DNA of 64,000 bases. Source: Verrucomicrobiales bacterium (GTDB taxonomy: Bacteria; Verrucomicrobiota; Verrucomicrobiia; Limisphaerales; J093). The stretch is from assembly GCA_015075445.1 (NCBI GenBank), contig JABTUJ010000026.1:62001-126000 (forward strand), in the 5' to 3' direction. Shown in pieces: positions 62,268-64,000 of this stretch. The notes under the pieces are model-generated. The model did not search any database. It had not been told where the DNA came from and was given only the letters and a program-made list of their open reading frames with translations. Both the position numbers and the translations under genes were made by a program. How positions within the stretch are numbered: the stretch's first letter is position 1; the number at the start of each line of letters is the position of its first letter.

Positions 62268-62555
62268 ATGGCATGCGGGCATAAAGACACACGATGGAGT
62301 AGCGCGACACTCGCTTCTGCCGCCATGGTGTTCGTTCTGCTGGCGATTGTTTGGCCCTCTCCCGTTGCTGACATGTTTCCGTCGCGGTGGGTCCCTCTTG
62401 CGCTTGCAGTGTGGAGCATTGGGACAGCCATCTTAGTGCATCCAGAGATCCGTTCGGGCGTGGTCCGAGGCTTCCGGGAGTTTCGCAAGGCGTCCGAGGA
62501 GGTAGTACGAGAGATACGACGAGACAATGATGGTGATGGACCCACAAACGCGTAA
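62268..62555 (+). CDS. Cassette-encoded two-helix membrane protein
   Basis: 95 residues from ATG 62268. Two hydrophobic segments (LASAAMVFVLLAIVWPSPVA and WVPLALAVWSIGTAILVHPE), then a basic helical tail (VVRGFREFRKASEEVVREIR) and an acidic end. The stop codon TAA lies inside the left box of attC2 (GCGTAAC), as is normal for cassette genes. No family recognised; small membrane proteins are frequent in integron cassettes. Confidence 0.7.
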   Translation: MACGHKDTRWSSATLASAAMVFVLLAIVWPSPVADMFPSRWVPLALAVWSIGTAILVHPEIRSGVVRGFREFRKASEEVVREIRRDNDGDGPTNA

Positions 62556-62660
62556 CCATTCAGTCCACCGAACCGCCGCGGGCGATGGCCATTCGAGTGT
62601 CGGATTCGCTGCCGACGTCCCTGCCAGTTCACGCGGCGGTCGGTGACTTCGTCGTTCGAC
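62550..62660 (+). other. Integron attC site 2
   Basis: 111 bp. Left box GCGTAAC, right box GTTCGAC. Arms pair as CCACCGAACCGCCGCG against GTCACCGACCGCCGCG (right arm read in reverse complement), with extra-helical bases. Boxes deviate from strict RYYYAAC/GTTRRRY, so the call rests on pairing, position and similarity to attC3 and attC4. Confidence 0.65.
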
Positions 62661-62893
62661 ATGGGGGATGACACAAACAACAGCGGTAACGGAGCGATCG
62701 GGGATGAGGCGATGACCGCGAAACAGACCACCCAGACAGTGAAGCCATCGAGGTGGAACCGCATTGGTACCAGGCCTCATCCGTGCCATCCGAGTAATCC
62801 GCGGTCAGAGATTCCAGCGGCTACCGTGGACCGCGGATGTCACGGATTTCGCGGATGGCCTGCAGCGTGGACTTGGGAGCGCCGACGGATCGA
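62661..62893. other. Cassette without a convincing gene
   Basis: 233 bases between two attC sites. The plus frame from ATG 62661 (MGDDTNNSGNGAIGDEAMTA) runs on through attC3 as low-quality protein. A minus frame from 62764 begins with a hydrophobic stretch (FTVWVVCFAVIASSPIAPLP) but has no stop before attC2. Neither is called. Confidence 0.5.
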
Positions 62894-63019
62894 GGCGAAC
62901 CACGCGGTCGAGTCGAACCGCCGCCCCGCTGGTCCGCTCGACGTTGGTAGCCAGTTCGGATCGCTCTTCTGCGCTCGACCCCGTCTGCCGGCGGCGGTCG
63001 CTTCACCTCCTCGTTCGGC
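62894..63019 (+). other. Integron attC site 3
   Basis: 126 bp. Left box GGCGAAC, right box GTTCGGC; inner arms GAACCGCCGCC and GGCGGCGGTCGC pair with two extra-helical bases. The centre (GGTAGCCAGTTCGGATCGC) is nearly the same as in attC4. Confidence 0.72.
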
Positions 63020-63031
63020 AACCGTTGAAGC

Positions 63032-63364
63032 ATGAAACTCCCGGGCGCTGCGCGAGCGGAGATCGACCCACGAAAGCTCGAGGAGTACTGCCTCTCGTTC
63101 GACCACCCTCGAGGAAAGCACAAGGCCCGAGTTTTCCGTTCCGCCTTGGGGCTCACGACCGAGAACGCCGCCGAAGTGGAGGTCCGGATCAGGGAAGCCC
63201 TGGAAACGGAGCCATGCACTGCAGGAGCGCAAGACAAATTCGGACGCCGCTACGCGGTGGATTTTCGCTGGGAGAGGGAAGGCAAGACTGCCGCAATCCG
63301 TACGACCTGGATCATCCGGGCCGATGAGGATTGCCCGCGATTGACTTCCTGTTACGTGCTCTGA
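63032..63364 (+). CDS. DUF6883 domain-containing protein (cassette gene)
   Basis: 110 residues, a complete DUF6883 domain: AEIDPRKLEEYCLSFDHPRG, KHKARVFRSALGLTTENAAE, FGRRYAVDFRWEREGKTAAI and RTTWIIRADEDCPRLTSCYV. Starts 12 bases after attC3, the usual cassette spacing, and is followed 11 bases later by a DUF4926 gene. DUF6883 and DUF4926 genes often occur side by side. A toxin/antitoxin-like pair is a reasonable guess, but the activity is not established by this sequence. Confidence 0.78.
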   Translation: MKLPGAARAEIDPRKLEEYCLSFDHPRGKHKARVFRSALGLTTENAAEVEVRIREALETEPCTAGAQDKFGRRYAVDFRWEREGKTAAIRTTWIIRADEDCPRLTSCYVL

Positions 63365-63375
63365 ATCATGAAACC

Positions 63376-63591
63376 ATGAAAGCGGAAATCCATGAACTCG
63401 ATGTCGTGGCCCTGCTCACCGACCGGCCGGACTCCGGGTTGGTCGCTGGCCAAGTCGGCACGGTCGTCATGAATCTGGCAGACAACCACTTCGAAGTGGA
63501 ATTCAGCGGAGACGATGGCCGTACCTACGCGATGGTTCCGGTGCCGGCGCGGGAGCTGATGGTGCTGCATTACGCACCGGTGGCGGCATGA
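63376..63591 (+). CDS. DUF4926 domain-containing protein (cassette gene)
   Basis: 71 residues: MKAEIHELDVVALLTDRPDS, GLVAGQVGTVVMNLADNHFE, VEFSGDDGRTYAMVPVPARE. The small beta-barrel pattern (VALLTD...GLVAGQVGTVV...VEFSGDDGRTY) is that of DUF4926. ATG 63376 is used; the frame extends to 63331 only inside the previous gene. It shares the cassette with the DUF6883 gene and its stop lies just before attC4, so the cassette carries two genes. Confidence 0.78.
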   Translation: MKAEIHELDVVALLTDRPDSGLVAGQVGTVVMNLADNHFEVEFSGDDGRTYAMVPVPARELMVLHYAPVAA

Positions 63592-63595
63592 ATCA

Positions 63596-63721
63596 GCCGA
63601 ACCACCCGGTCGAGGCGAACCGCCGCCCCGCTGCTGCGCTCGAGGCCGGTAGCCAGTTCGCATCGCCCTTCTCCGCCCGACCGTCCTTCCCGGCGGCGGT
63701 CGCACACCTTGGTCGTTCGGC
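63596..63721 (+). other. Integron attC site 4
   Basis: 126 bp. Left box GCCGAAC and right box GTTCGGC are exact reverse complements; inner arms GCGAACCGCCGCC and GGCGGCGGTCGC pair with extra-helical bases. Sister copy of attC3 (same length, highly similar centre). Confidence 0.75.
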
Positions 63722-63769
63722 AGAAACAGCAAGCTTGCACGTGTAGCCGGTGTGTGCCACGTTGTGCCC

Positions 63770-63997
63770 ATGAAAGAGGCAGTGGTGCGAGCACGAGTCC
63801 AATCTCGGCTAAAGAAAGATGCCGAGGCGGTTTTTGAGAAGCTGGGGATTAGCACGACGGAAGCGATCCGCATGTTCCTCAGCCAGGTCCGCTTGCACAA
63901 GGGCCTGCCATTCTCTCTTTCGATACCGGCGACGGACGATCTGTTGCTTCCTGCGGAGATGCGGCAGCGAGCACTGGATTCGGCCTATGACGACTAA
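63770..63997 (+). CDS. RelB/DinJ family antitoxin (cassette gene)
   Basis: 75 residues: MKEAVVRARVQSRLKKDAEA, VFEKLGISTTEAIRMFLSQV, then RLHKGLPFSLSIP. This is the ribbon-helix-helix plus toxin-binding tail of RelB/DinJ antitoxins, which repress their own operon and neutralise a RelE/YafQ-type mRNA-cleaving toxin. ATG 63987 overlaps its end in another frame and probably starts the toxin, cut off by the window. It begins 48 bases after attC4; toxin-antitoxin cassettes are typical of chromosomal integrons. Confidence 0.88.
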   Translation: MKEAVVRARVQSRLKKDAEAVFEKLGISTTEAIRMFLSQVRLHKGLPFSLSIPATDDLLLPAEMRQRALDSAYDD

Positions 63998-64000
63998 ACC

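Larger units (their letters stand above)
60267..64000. mobile_element. Interrupted chromosomal integron with cassette array (continues past window)
   Basis: Components: 3' fragment of an integron-type integrase on the minus strand (60267-60419), an IS91-type element where the rest of intI and attI should be, then four attC-like sites (62159-62255, 62550-62660, 62894-63019, 63596-63721). The cassettes they delimit carry plus-strand genes. Integrase divergent from same-strand cassettes is the standard integron layout. attC3 and attC4 are close relatives, as in chromosomal arrays. The array probably continues beyond 64000. Confidence 0.75.

Noticed and set aside
62156..62764. Minus-strand frame starting with a hydrophobic stretch (FTVWVVCFAVIASSPIAPLP)
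   Set aside because: No stop before attC2, runs through both attC2 and the membrane-protein gene; opposite to cassette direction.

Overview
The window is GC-rich, densely coded bacterial chromosome. Its gene content points to the Verrucomicrobiota, probably the Limisphaerales/Pedosphaera side of Verrucomicrobiia (inference from gene families and repeat style, not from a marker gene). The pointers are giant secreted lamin-tail/CotH proteins, FG-GAP/UnbV proteins, a 3-keto-disaccharide hydrolase domain protein, a Tat-exported Gfo/Idh/MocA oxidoreductase, a PEP-CTERM protein, a haem-binding discoidin/HZS-alpha-like protein, and many short intergenic palindromic repeats.

Layout. 1-6.2 kb: truncated sulfate-binding protein, secreted amidohydrolase with a sugar-binding-like tail, small periplasmic coiled-coil protein, DUF1080 protein, HU-like protein with a good sigma-70 promoter, hisS. 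6.5-12.9 kb: YceI protein, then a gliding-type ABC operon (ATPase, permease, GldG-like auxiliary protein broken by compensating indels, DUF4340 protein). 12.9-15.4 kb: PQQ-like propeller gene (frameshifted, with an EF-hand pair) coupled to a membrane-anchored GrpE-like protein. 16.3-25.7 kb: FG-GAP/UnbV protein, large haem-binding discoidin protein, threonine aldolase, methyltransferase. 25.9-32.9 kb: a 2321-residue CotH/lamin-tail protein, followed by a tandem array of about 100-bp palindromic units. 34-42.6 kb: gdhA, PPK2, Gfo/Idh/MocA oxidoreductase, ugd-nudix pair, TPR protein, adenylate kinase, GNAT. 42.8-45.6 kb: ECF sigma factor coupled to a von Willebrand A protein with an anti-sigma-like N-terminus. 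45.8-57.6 kb: a minus-strand run of secreted giants: a second CotH/lamin-tail protein (frameshifted), a PEP-CTERM protein, and an FG-GAP / AAYSP-repeat / gingipain-like C25 protein. 58.2-59.9 kb: potassium channel with RCK domains.

The most unusual part is 60.0-64.0 kb, an interrupted integron. Its integrase gene survives only as the last 50 codons (minus strand). It abuts a perfect 34-bp palindrome, across which the last 64 codons of a different tyrosine recombinase run the other way, followed by an intact IS91-type HUH transposase. To the right, plus-strand cassettes are separated by four attC-like sites. They carry a small two-helix membrane protein, a DUF6883 plus DUF4926 pair, and a RelB/DinJ antitoxin whose toxin partner probably starts at the window edge. 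The order (integrase pointing away from same-strand cassettes) is that of a chromosomal integron whose integrase 5' half and attI have been lost at the IS91-like element.

Three long genes (gldG-like, PQQ propeller, second CotH protein) have clean single- or double-base frame breaks in otherwise intact reading. These are either real decay or residual indels in the assembly; raw reads would decide.
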